From Adlercreutzia sp. ZJ141 (GTDB lineage: Bacteria > Actinomycetota > Coriobacteriia > Coriobacteriales > Eggerthellaceae): a DNA stretch of 64,000 nucleotides. The position numbers and the translations under genes were made by a program. Under the pieces are notes generated by a model. The model ran no database searches, was not told where the DNA came from, and saw nothing but the letters and a program-made list of their open reading frames with translations. The DNA is taken from contig NZ_JAAKEB010000005.1 in NCBI RefSeq assembly GCF_011038965.1, forward strand, positions 99,072-163,071. Reading direction: 5' to 3'. The first letter of the stretch is position 1, and every line of letters begins with the position of its first letter. Below, in pieces: positions 28,052 through 35,604 of the stretch.

Positions 28052-28128
28052 TTCCCTCTTTGAAACGAGGGAACGCCCGCTTCCTCCCATCACAAGAGGA
28101 AGCGGGCTTTTCCGCGCTTCGCGCGGAA
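28052..28128 (-). promoter_or_regulatory. Three consecutive hairpins after the TasA-like gene
   Basis: Three perfect stems lie head to tail in the 136-bp gap between two operon genes: TTCCGCGC/GCGCGGAA (28110-28117/28121-28128), a 12-bp stem GCCCGCTTCCTC/GAGGAAGCGGGC (28075-28086/28096-28107) and TTCCCTC/GAGGGAA (28052-28058/28067-28073). On the minus strand no U-tract directly follows the 12-bp stem. The arrangement after the likely major fibre subunit suggests partial termination or 3'-end protection that raises its level over downstream genes. Confidence 0.65.
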
Positions 28129-28144
28129 CTACGCTGCGTATGGG

Positions 28145-28942
28145 TTAGTCGATCTGAGTTGCAGTGAATGTCCAATTAAGCTGAACGTCAGTTTTGATAC
28201 CGGAGATGAACCCACCACTATACTCTGTAACAGAAGAGCCGGAAGAATCATTACCCAAAATGGTATCTAGTTCGTCATAAAGTGCCTTGTTCGGGTCGGT
28301 GCCTTCGTACTTCCACTCCCACTTAACATTGATGCTAGGCGCGGTGGTTTGGGCCTTGTCGCCAGCCTTCTCTGCATCATCAATAGTGCCGTCGAGGTTT
28401 TCGTCTACATAATACCTATCTGCACCAATATCGTATACATAAAGAGACTTTGTACCGTCGAAGAATTCCTTTAGAGCTTGAAGATCCATATCCTGCTTAA
28501 GAACGGTAGTGCCATTTGAAACGGTAAACTTAACAGGTTCATAATTGGTTTCACTGCCATCATTTGGTCTGTACTTCAGCATAGGCATCTTAGCGTCACC
28601 TTTCAGCTCGATAGTCACGCCATAAGAAACCTCGGGTTTGGCGGTATTTGATTCCATAACACCAAAACCAGTCCCCGTCGTGCCAGGAGCTACCAAGTTC
28701 TTTACATCGGTTGTTCCTACCTTAACAGTTGCAGTGTCATCGGTCACAGCCGCATCCTTATAACTCTGCGAAAACAAGTCAGTATCTGCCGCAAACGTCA
28801 CGCCCCACTTTGCGACACGCGCGGTGTCAGTCGCGTCATCCGAAGTCACGTACTTCGCGTAGGTTGCTCCGACGACACAGATAGTTAGGAGCACCAGTAC
28901 GAACAGCCCCGAGGCTGTGCGCAGCGATCTGTTCTTCTCCAT
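28145..28942 (-). CDS. TasA/camelysin-like secreted fibre protein
   Basis: 265 residues. The N-terminus has a hydrophobic segment (about 9-27) ending GATYAKYVTSDDATDTARV, the classic SipW-cognate signal peptide pattern, followed by AKWGVTFAADTDLFSQSY, the first beta strand of the TasA/camelysin family. The body is beta-rich with an APGTTGTG loop and the chain ends in FTATQID without an anchor. ATG 28942 follows AAAGGAGAGG. It lies directly downstream of a SipW-like peptidase gene (15-bp gap) and is followed by three strong hairpins, which would favour high expression of this gene as the major subunit. In Bacillus, SipW-processed TasA forms matrix fibres; equivalence here is inference from family and context. 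Confidence 0.82.
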   Translation of the reverse strand: MEKNRSLRTASGLFVLVLLTICVVGATYAKYVTSDDATDTARVAKWGVTFAADTDLFSQSYKDAAVTDDTATVKVGTTDVKNLVAPGTTGTGFGVMESNTAKPEVSYGVTIELKGDAKMPMLKYRPNDGSETNYEPVKFTVSNGTTVLKQDMDLQALKEFFDGTKSLYVYDIGADRYYVDENLDGTIDDAEKAGDKAQTTAPSINVKWEWKYEGTDPNKALYDELDTILGNDSSGSSVTEYSGGFISGIKTDVQLNWTFTATQID

Positions 28943-28957
28943 ATAGCCCCTCTCCTT

Positions 28958-29647
28958 TCACATTTGGCTGTTTCGAGCTCGCAATTCTTCGAGCTCACTT
29001 TGCAGCAGGCTTGCTTCGGCCCGCATGCGTTTCTCATAACGGCGGCGGCGCACGACATCCCACGCCACCAACAACAGAATTGGGCACACTACACACAAGA
29101 TGATGCCCGGAACGGTTTGCATGAACATAACCACGCTACCAACACCCGGCAAACGCGCTTGATAGATGCCTACCAGCTTGTCGGCCGGCACGGGCGTTGC
29201 ATCGTCAGCGTTATTGGCAATGCCGCGCGTAATCCACGAAAGCCCCGCTTCGCCATTTTCAACCTGAGTCACCGCATGCGTGACGATGCTGGTGCCGTTA
29301 CCTGCTGGGTCGAAAAACGCGATGACGTCGCCTACTTGCACCTGCTCGGGGTCGGTAGTGTGGCAAATGATAAGGTCGCCACCTTGAATGTCTGGATACA
29401 TTGAGTCGGTAACCACAATAAGGGGGAACACGCCACCGATACTGGGCACTTCGTTGGGGTTGATGAAACTGCGTACGATAAGCGTGAGATTAACAACCAG
29501 CATGGGCAGCAAAATAACGCAGAGCACAATGCCGACTGCCGTGCCCAGCTTATGACGAAAGCTGGACGCCGGCGTGCCGCCCGTGCTCTTTGCCCGAGCC
29601 GCCGCGTAGCTACCCGGACTTACGTTCATGCGCTCGTGTTGCGCCAT
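28958..29647 (-). CDS. SipW-like (ER-type) type I signal peptidase
   Basis: 229 residues from ATG 29647. TM1 about 33-58, catalytic Ser82 in VVTDSMYPDI, catalytic His124 in SIVTHAVTQ, the conserved RGIANNADD segment (141-149), TM2 about 176-198, and a basic plus coiled-coil cytoplasmic tail (RRRRYEKRMRAEASLLQSEL). His in place of Lys makes it the SipW/archaeal/ER class, which processes TasA-like proteins. The start at 29647 has AAAAGG upstream; the GTG at 29701 lacks a ribosome binding site. It is the first gene of the surface operon, with its likely substrate 15 bp downstream. The coiled-coil tail after TM2 is shared with the peptidase half of the fusion protein and is unusual for the family. 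Confidence 0.88.
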   Translation of the reverse strand: MAQHERMNVSPGSYAAARAKSTGGTPASSFRHKLGTAVGIVLCVILLPMLVVNLTLIVRSFINPNEVPSIGGVFPLIVVTDSMYPDIQGGDLIICHTTDPEQVQVGDVIAFFDPAGNGTSIVTHAVTQVENGEAGLSWITRGIANNADDATPVPADKLVGIYQARLPGVGSVVMFMQTVPGIILCVVCPILLLVAWDVVRRRRYEKRMRAEASLLQSELEELRARNSQM

Positions 29648-29736
29648 CGTGGTCGTACCTTTTCTTACCCGCCTTATAGCTTGCCCTCCCCCAGCAAGCA
29701 CTAGCTGTATTTTGTTTACCTATGTCAGCTGCCGAC

Positions 29737-29765
29737 ATTGTACCTATAAGCCCTCTCACAGACAA
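29737..29765 (-). promoter_or_regulatory. Sigma-70-type promoter of the surface-fibre operon
   Basis: Minus strand: TTGTCT (29765-29760), 17-bp spacer, TACAAT (29742-29737). The predicted start of transcription is near 29730, about 80 nt before the peptidase ATG. It falls on an imperfect palindrome TGTCAGCTGCCGACA (29723-29737), a possible operator. Confidence 0.7.
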
Positions 29766-30101
29766 TGTGAAAACGACATTTGTCTCAGCAAATCTGAGGA
29801 TTATTTTCGCTTCTTGTAACATAGTGAGGGCCCCATGCTGCTTCTTGCGGCTCGCACAAGCAGGAAGGCGGCACTGTTGTTGAGTTAAGCAGGGCCGCAG
29901 TGGGGACGGAAGGGAACGCAGGCACACTCATTACGAGAAACAAGCACAGGAAACGAACGTAAGAGGGGTAGACTAGGCGGGTACACAAGACAAGCAGCCC
30001 TTTGCGTTGCGTGATGTTGGACATTACCCAAACAGTGCCTTGGTAGCACCTGCGCGCACGCTCAAACAACGCAGGAGAGTTGAAAGCACAAAGGAGGATT
30101 C
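29766..30101. other. Intergenic region between divergent surface operon and GNAT gene
   Basis: Apart from a small CTCAG/CTGAG stem around 29783-29798 and the AAAGGAGG (30091-30098) of the acetyltransferase gene, I see no gene, repeat or strong signal here. Short ORFs lack ribosome binding sites and family features. Confidence 0.6.
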
Positions 30102-30617
30102 ATGACAACCGCTCGGTTTACCCCCGTTGTAACCGCCGATGATCAGGCCACACTCGCACGCATGGCAAGCGACATTTGGCACGAGTACTGGCCCGCCATC
30201 ATCGGTGAGGCGCAGACCGACTACATGGTAAGCCACTTCCAAAGCCTTCAGGCCATTCAGACCGACATGGCCGATAACGGCTACGAATACTGGTTTATAG
30301 AAGATGCTAACGGCACTGCGCTCGGCTATACCGGCGGACATGCAGAGGCCGAAACCAACCGATTCTTTATCTCGAAGATTTACCTTGCAGCACACGCACG
30401 CGGCAAGCACCTGTGCTCGCAAACCATACGCTTCTACGATGAGCTGTGCCGCGAGCGCGGGCTTTCGGCCATGTATCTGACCGTGAACAAGCACAACGAA
30501 CTGGGCGTTCGCGCCTACCAGGGAAACGACTTTCGCGTTACCGAATGCGTAGTAACCGACATTGGAAACGGCTTTGTTATGGATGACTACATTATGGAGC
30601 GCCCTGTTTCTGCCTAA
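30102..30617 (+). CDS. GNAT-family N-acetyltransferase
   Basis: 171-residue acetyl-CoA-dependent acetyltransferase. The fold is visible from the beta-4 strand FFISKIYLAAHARGKHLCSQ, whose R-G-K segment is the pyrophosphate-binding motif A (about 87-106), followed by the MYLTVNKHNELGVRAYQGNDF motif B with the usual N-x-x-A-x-x-x-Y pattern. Length is typical and no other domain is present. ATG 30102 follows a strong AAAGGAGG. The substrate cannot be told from sequence. It is a single gene, divergent from the surface operon and convergent with dxs. Confidence 0.85.
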   Translation: MTTARFTPVVTADDQATLARMASDIWHEYWPAIIGEAQTDYMVSHFQSLQAIQTDMADNGYEYWFIEDANGTALGYTGGHAEAETNRFFISKIYLAAHARGKHLCSQTIRFYDELCRERGLSAMYLTVNKHNELGVRAYQGNDFRVTECVVTDIGNGFVMDDYIMERPVSA

Positions 30618-30716
30618 GAAAACACTGATATAAATCCGTCTTGCCTGTGTTGACGAGACGAATATCTGATAGTTAAAAACCGAGTACGCACGTGTACGTA
30701 CGCAAACGAGGTCTGA

Positions 30717-30749
30717 AGCCCTCAGGCGCCGACTCGTCGGCACAGGGCT
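30717..30749 (-). terminator. Hairpin downstream of dxs
   Basis: AGCCCT/AGGGCT arms (30717-30722/30744-30749) enclose an inner GCCGA/TCGGC stem (30728-30732/30737-30741), 22 bp after the dxs stop codon. There is no U-tract after it, so it is a likely but not canonical terminator of the six-gene operon. Confidence 0.5.
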
Positions 30750-30770
30750 GGTGGGTTTAACCGTGTTTCC

Positions 30771-32738
30771 TTAACGAAGGCGTTCGGCCACCGTGCTCGC
30801 AATGCCATCGGCATCAAGCCCGATGCTGGAAAGCAGCACGTCGACACTTCCCTGCGGAATGAACTGGTCGGGGATACCCAGCGTAATGGCGGGCACACGG
30901 CTTTCCAGCTTCGCCAGCTCGGCGAGCACACCTTCACCAACGCCGCCAGCAAGCGCGCCTTCCTCCACCGTTACCACCAGGCGCGACGAAGTTGCCGCTT
31001 CGGCGATAGCAACGGTATCAAGCGGCTTGGCCCACCGCATGTCCACCACGCGCACCTGTAAACCCTGGCCCGCCAGCAGCTTCGCCGCGCCTACGCTTCT
31101 GCCCACCATACGCCCGAACGCGAGAATGGTCGCATCCAGCGGTGCGGGCGTCTCGGTCGTAGCTGGCAACTCGGCCACCGCGGATACAGATGAACCACTG
31201 TCCAACACACCTTCGGCAGCAACGCTGGGCTCGTACGCCACGCGCGAGACACCTTCCTCAAACACGCACGGTAGCTCGGGTACGGGCACGCCTTCGGCTT
31301 CGCCGCGCGGATAACGTATGGCAACAGGGCCGGCGAGCGTAAGCGCGGTGTGCAGTGCGCTTGCAAGCTCAGCTTCGTCTGAGGGAGTAAGCACGCACAT
31401 ATTGGGAACCATACGCGTGTACACCAGGTCAAACACACCATGATGCGTGGGGCCGTCGTCGCCCACCAGGCCGGCGCGGTCGATGGCAAACACCACGTTG
31501 GCGTTTGCCAGGGCGTTATTCACAATAAGCTGGTCGACCGCCCGCTGCAAAAACGTGGAATACAACGTGACCACCGGCTTCATGCCACCAAAGGCTAAAC
31601 CACTCGCCATACCCACCGCATGCTCTTCGGTGATACCTGTGTCAATGAAGCGGCTGGGGAACTCTTCGGCAAACTTCGCCAACCCCGTGCCCCCCTTCAT
31701 GGCCGCTGTCATGGCGACGATGCTGGCATCGGTGCGCGCCTCGCGCACCAGAGCATCACCAAACACGCTGGTGTAGGTGGGAGCCGATGCGGGCTTCTTC
31801 TTAATTTCACCCGTAGCCACGTTATACGGCCCAACGCCGTGGAAGGTTTCGGGGTCGTTCGCTGCGGGGGAATAGCCTGCGCCCTTCTTGGTGACCACAT
31901 GCATGAGCACCGGACCATCGGTTTCCAACACCATTTGCAGCGTTTCCCTCATTTGAGCAATGTCGTGCCCGTCAATGGGTGCGGTGCACAAGATGCCCAT
32001 CTGCTCGTAGATCATCGTGCGCGGCAGCACAAACTGCTTCATGGATTCCTTCATGTTGCGCCCGAAGTTCAGCAGTGCCACCGTAGCCTCGTTGGAATGC
32101 TCCATGCGCTCTTGCAGGTTGTCGCGCACCTGGCGGTACTGCGAGCTGGCACGCATACGGCCTAAGTGCCGCATGAGCGCGCCGGTGTTGCGCGAGATGG
32201 CCATTTCGTTGTCGTTTAGAATGATAACCATCGGTGTTCGAATGAACCCGATCTGGTTTAACGCCTCGAATGCCATGCCACCGGCAAGCGCCGCGTCGCC
32301 AATAAGCGCCACGACTTTTTGGTTGTCGCCGCGCAGGTCGCGCGCGCGGGCGTACCCGAGCGCCACCGATAGCGAATCGGACGCATGACCCGACGGATGG
32401 CTATCGTACGGGCTTTCCGACGGCTTGGGAAAGCCCGACATGCCTCCGTAGCGGCGCAGCGTGGCAAACTGCCCCAGGCGACCCGTCACCAACTTGTGCG
32501 CATACGCCTGATGCCCCACATCGAACACGAAGCGGTCGTGCGGGCAGTTCAAAACGCTGTGCACGGCGAGAATGATTTCCACCGCACCCAGCGACGAGGC
32601 AACATGCCCGCCATTGCGCGAGGTGACGGTGACTATTTCTTCGCGAATTTCCTGCGCCAGTATGGACAGCTCTTCATTGGAGAGCAGCTTTAGGTCGGCA
32701 GGAGATTTCACCATGTCCAAGATACGCTGATCGTCCAT
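30771..32738 (-). CDS. dxs: 1-deoxy-D-xylulose-5-phosphate synthase
   Basis: Thiamine-diphosphate enzyme that joins pyruvate and glyceraldehyde 3-phosphate, the first step of the MEP isoprenoid pathway. 655 residues; the N-terminal domain has HVASSLGAVE and DVGHQAYAHK, the ThDP motif GDAALAGGMAFEALNQIG with the ILNDNEMAIS end, and the transketolase-like central domain has DTGITEEHAVGMASGLA and the GDDGPTHHGVFDL loop. Start ATG 32738 follows AAAGGA; ATG 32756 in frame is less well placed. It is the last gene of an operon with xseB 87 bp upstream. A Ser/Val-rich insert (about residues 500-530) after the RGEAEGVPVP segment is unusual. Confidence 0.96.
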   Translation of the reverse strand: MDDQRILDMVKSPADLKLLSNEELSILAQEIREEIVTVTSRNGGHVASSLGAVEIILAVHSVLNCPHDRFVFDVGHQAYAHKLVTGRLGQFATLRRYGGMSGFPKPSESPYDSHPSGHASDSLSVALGYARARDLRGDNQKVVALIGDAALAGGMAFEALNQIGFIRTPMVIILNDNEMAISRNTGALMRHLGRMRASSQYRQVRDNLQERMEHSNEATVALLNFGRNMKESMKQFVLPRTMIYEQMGILCTAPIDGHDIAQMRETLQMVLETDGPVLMHVVTKKGAGYSPAANDPETFHGVGPYNVATGEIKKKPASAPTYTSVFGDALVREARTDASIVAMTAAMKGGTGLAKFAEEFPSRFIDTGITEEHAVGMASGLAFGGMKPVVTLYSTFLQRAVDQLIVNNALANANVVFAIDRAGLVGDDGPTHHGVFDLVYTRMVPNMCVLTPSDEAELASALHTALTLAGPVAIRYPRGEAEGVPVPELPCVFEEGVSRVAYEPSVAAEGVLDSGSSVSAVAELPATTETPAPLDATILAFGRMVGRSVGAAKLLAGQGLQVRVVDMRWAKPLDTVAIAEAATSSRLVVTVEEGALAGGVGEGVLAELAKLESRVPAITLGIPDQFIPQGSVDVLLSSIGLDADGIASTVAERLR

Positions 32739-32825
32739 ATCGCGTCCTTTACGCATGCGTTTGCGCGAGCCCGCCGTGTTGCGGGTTCGCGCTCAGTTTC
32801 AATCAACCAGAATACAGGCGCGTGC

Positions 32826-33134
32826 CTACGATGCCGCCTCGGATGGGCTTATGGCGCCGCCCTCCGCTGTGTTGGATGCAGGTTCGCTGTTGCCAGGTTC
32901 GGCGTTGCCAAGCTCGCTGCTTCCAGACTCGGCATTGCCAGGTTCGCTGCTTCCAGACTCGGCGGAATCCACATCCTCTTCCAACATGTCGCTTGCTCGA
33001 AGCCCTAAGCCAACCGCTTCTTCGCACAAGGCCAGCGCTTCATCGAGCGAGGTTTCTTCGTCGTTTACCGCATCGAGAATCTCATCGAGGCGTTTCTGCA
33101 CGTCGGCGAACGTCTCACCTGCGCTATTCGCCAT
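32826..33134 (-). CDS. xseB: Exodeoxyribonuclease VII small subunit with repeat tail
   Basis: 102 residues. The N-terminal ~55 residues are the XseB helical hairpin (FADVQKRLDEILDAVN, SLDEALALCEEAVGLG), which binds the XseA nuclease subunit. The remaining 45 residues are a Ser/Glu/Gly/Asn-rich tail made from three 30-bp DNA repeats, not found in ordinary XseB. ATG 33134 lies within the last codons of nusB (11-bp overlap). The usual partner gene xseA is not adjacent and not in the window. Confidence 0.82.
   Translation of the reverse strand: MANSAGETFADVQKRLDEILDAVNDEETSLDEALALCEEAVGLGLRASDMLEEDVDSAESGSSEPGNAESGSSELGNAEPGNSEPASNTAEGGAISPSEAAS
32881..32970. repeat. Three 30-bp tandem repeats in xseB
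   Basis: Units at 32881-32910, 32911-32940 and 32941-32970 are each 30 bp and share the core TCGCTGCTTCCAGACTCGG with a few changes. They encode ten-residue units rich in Gly-Asn/Ser-Ser-Glu in the XseB tail. Thirty bp keeps the frame. Confidence 0.85.
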
Positions 33135-33891
33135 GCGCGGCGCCTTCCTCGGCTTCGCTCGCTGGCTCGGGTTCGCTTTCAACTTCGGCTACCGCTTCGT
33201 CCTCGGCGGCTTCACGCGGCGTTTCGGCTTCAGGCGCGTCAACTTCAGCTTCACTTTCGGCGCCGTCGGTCGCATCCGCTTCCGCTATCGCGGCCGAAAC
33301 GGGCGGTTCAAGCACTTCCCCTGCTTCGATGCCGCGGGCGATGTTTCCCAAAACACCATTGACGAACTGAGACGACTCGTTCTGACCGCCGAAGAACTTC
33401 GCCAGGTCAACCGCTTCGTTAATGGAAACGGAAATGGGCGTTTCATCAACACAGAACATCTCGTAGGCCGCCAGGCGCAAAATGCACCGATCGGCTACCG
33501 GCATGCGTTCAACCGACCAGTTCGAAGACACGGCGCCCAGGCGCTCGTCGATGGCGGCAAGGTTTTCGTCAACCCCTTCGACAAGCATCAGCGCGTAGTC
33601 AGGCAGCGGTGCCACACCAGCATGAACCGACATGTCGACGTCGGCCAACACCGGCTTTTTTGCGTGTTCGTCGCCCTGTTCAACCTGCTGCTGCCACTGC
33701 TCGTAAAGCGGCTCCCACGCAGCCACCGCTTCACTCACAGCACTTTCCAGCTCGTCAAGCACGTCTCCGGTGTACAAACAGCACCCGTCGACTACCGCAC
33801 CGGCCGGGTGAATGCCCTGCACCTCAGCGGCATACAGCGCCTGAATGGCGCACCAACGCGCATGTGTGCGCACATGTCGTTTCGTCGTCAT
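33124..33891 (-). CDS. nusB: Transcription antitermination factor NusB with acidic extension
   Basis: 255 residues. The NusB RNA-binding fold covers about 1-185: RWCAIQALYAAEVQGI, MLVEGVDENLAAIDERL, RCILRLAAYEM and the highly typical ISVSINEAVDLAKFFGGQ followed by FVNGVLGNIAR. It binds boxA RNA with NusE/S10 in rRNA antitermination. About 65 C-terminal residues are an Ala/Glu-rich acidic extension that most NusB proteins lack. ATG 33891 has GGGGGA nine bases upstream; the ATG at 33900 is too close to that site. It follows the Asp23 gene by 13 bp and overlaps xseB. Confidence 0.93.
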   Translation of the reverse strand: MTTKRHVRTHARWCAIQALYAAEVQGIHPAGAVVDGCCLYTGDVLDELESAVSEAVAAWEPLYEQWQQQVEQGDEHAKKPVLADVDMSVHAGVAPLPDYALMLVEGVDENLAAIDERLGAVSSNWSVERMPVADRCILRLAAYEMFCVDETPISVSINEAVDLAKFFGGQNESSQFVNGVLGNIARGIEAGEVLEPPVSAAIAEADATDGAESEAEVDAPEAETPREAAEDEAVAEVESEPEPASEAEEGAAHGE

Positions 33892-33904
33892 GTGGCGCAT
33901 CCCC

Positions 33905-34249
33905 CTAGCGGGCGAATTGGATGCCGTCAACGTACACGTCAACCGACGAGATAGACGCCCCCACCTGAATGGCGGCGGCGTCTACCACGGCCTCGCGGAT
34001 TTTGGCCGCCAGCTCGGGCAGCACCGTTCCGTAATACGCATCGACATGCACCGAAACGCTTAGGTTGTCCTGTTCGTCAGCCACCACTTCGACGCCCTGT
34101 ACGCCCTGCTTGCCGCCGAGCCTCGAGCGGAAGCCCGACGCGCTCGATCCAAGGGAGGCAACGCCTTCAACTTCGGCAACAGCAATGGAGACGATGGTTT
34201 CCAACACGCCGGGAGCCAGCGCCATGCCATCGATGTTCAGATTCGTCAT
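33905..34249 (-). CDS. Asp23/Gls24 family envelope stress protein
   Basis: 114 residues of the Asp23/Gls24 fold: [13 protein letters not shown] near the N-terminus, [22 protein letters not shown] in the middle and [18 protein letters not shown] near the end. Family members support cell envelope homeostasis in Gram-positive bacteria and often lie between accBC and nusB, as here. ATG 34249 overlaps the accC stop (ATGA), which indicates translational coupling. Confidence 0.92.
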   Translation of the reverse strand: MTNLNIDGMALAPGVLETIVSIAVAEVEGVASLGSSASGFRSRLGGKQGVQGVEVVADEQDNLSVSVHVDAYYGTVLPELAAKIREAVVDAAAIQVGASISSVDVYVDGIQFAR

Positions 34250-35604
34250 AATACGTCTCCCATCTGGGTTTCAATGAAATCAGTGGTTACATCGCCTGCG
34301 CGAAACGCCGCGTTTTCAAGCACGCGACGGTGAAACGGGATGGTGGTAGCAATGCCGGGCCCCTCGATGACGAACTCGTCGAGAGCACGCGCGGCGCGGG
34401 CGAGCGCTTCTTCCCTATCTTGCCCGCTGACGATGAGCTTAGCTATGAGCGAGTCGTAATGCGGCGAAATGCGCGAACCCGACTTCACATAACTTTCCAC
34501 GCGCACACCCGGACCTGCCGGCGGATCGAACAACGTGATAGTTCCCGGGCAGGGACGGAAGCCATGCTGGGGATCCTCGGCGTTGATGCGGAATTCGATG
34601 GCGTGACCCATCGGCGTAAACGGCGCGCGGTCGGCGCAGCTCATCGGTTCGCCCGCAGCAATGCGCAGCTGCTCTTTGATGATGTCGGTGCCGGTAATTT
34701 GTTCGGACACGGGATGTTCAACTTGCACGCGCGTGTTCATTTCCATGAAGTAGAACGACCCGCGTTCATCGAGCAGAAACTCGATGGTTCCGGCGTTGCG
34801 ATAGTTGGTTGCGCGCACCGCCTTCAGTGCTGCAACACCCATCGCGCGACGCAACTCTTCGGTAAGTGCCGGCGAGGGCGCCTCTTCGATCAGCTTCTGA
34901 TGGCGGCGCTGGATGGAGCAGTCGCGCTCGCACAGCGCCACGCTGTTACCGAAGTTGTCGGCGAGCACCTGCACCTCAACGTGGCGCGGGCGCAAGACGA
35001 GCTTTTCTAAGTACACGCCGTCGTTGCCAAACGCCGCGCCGGCTTCGGTGCGGGCCGCTACGTACTGCGACTCCAGATCGGCCGGGTCGTGCACTTCGCG
35101 CATACCCTTGCCGCCACCGCCCGCGGTTGCCTTAATGAGCACCGGGTAACCCACCCGCTCAGCGAATTCGCGCGCCTCTTGGACGGTATCCAAGCAGCCA
35201 TCGGAGCCGGGAACGGTGGGAACCCCGCAGGTTTTCATGGTTTCGCGCGCCGAACTCTTGTCGCCCATGCGCTCGATACATTCCGCAGACGGCCCAATAA
35301 AGACCAACCCCTCTTCGCAACATGCGCGAGCGAAATCGGCATTCTCGGCCAGAAAGCCGTACCCCGGATGAATTGCCTCGGCACCGGTGATTTTCGCCGC
35401 CTCGATAATGTTTGCCATAACCAGATAGCTTTTCGCCGCAGGAGCAGGCCCAATGCACACCGCTTCATCGGCATAGCGAACCGGATACGTGTCGGCATCT
35501 TCAGTTGAATATACAGCGACCGTACCAACGCCCAGTTCCCTGCACGCGCGCATAACGCGCAGGGCAACCTCGCCACGGTTCGCTATGAGCACCTTGCTAA
35601 ACAT
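34246..35604 (-). CDS. accC: Biotin carboxylase subunit (acetyl-CoA/pyruvate carboxylase)
   Basis: 452 residues. ATP-grasp enzyme that carboxylates carrier-bound biotin with bicarbonate. [20 protein letters not shown] opens the biotin-carboxylase N-domain; the ATP-grasp glycine loop [25 protein letters not shown], and the active-site [14 protein letters not shown] are all present. Length is normal. Its start overlaps the stop of the preceding carboxyltransferase-carrier gene by one base, so both are produced together; the pair may form a two-subunit pyruvate carboxylase, or serve acetyl-CoA carboxylase, or both. Confidence 0.95.
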   Translation of the reverse strand: MFSKVLIANRGEVALRVMRACRELGVGTVAVYSTEDADTYPVRYADEAVCIGPAPAAKSYLVMANIIEAAKITGAEAIHPGYGFLAENADFARACCEEGLVFIGPSAECIERMGDKSSARETMKTCGVPTVPGSDGCLDTVQEAREFAERVGYPVLIKATAGGGGKGMREVHDPADLESQYVAARTEAGAAFGNDGVYLEKLVLRPRHVEVQVLADNFGNSVALCERDCSIQRRHQKLIEEAPSPALTEELRRAMGVAALKAVRATNYRNAGTIEFLLDERGSFYFMEMNTRVQVEHPVSEQITGTDIIKEQLRIAAGEPMSCADRAPFTPMGHAIEFRINAEDPQHGFRPCPGTITLFDPPAGPGVRVESYVKSGSRISPHYDSLIAKLIVSGQDREEALARAARALDEFVIEGPGIATTIPFHRRVLENAAFRAGDVTTDFIETQMGDVL

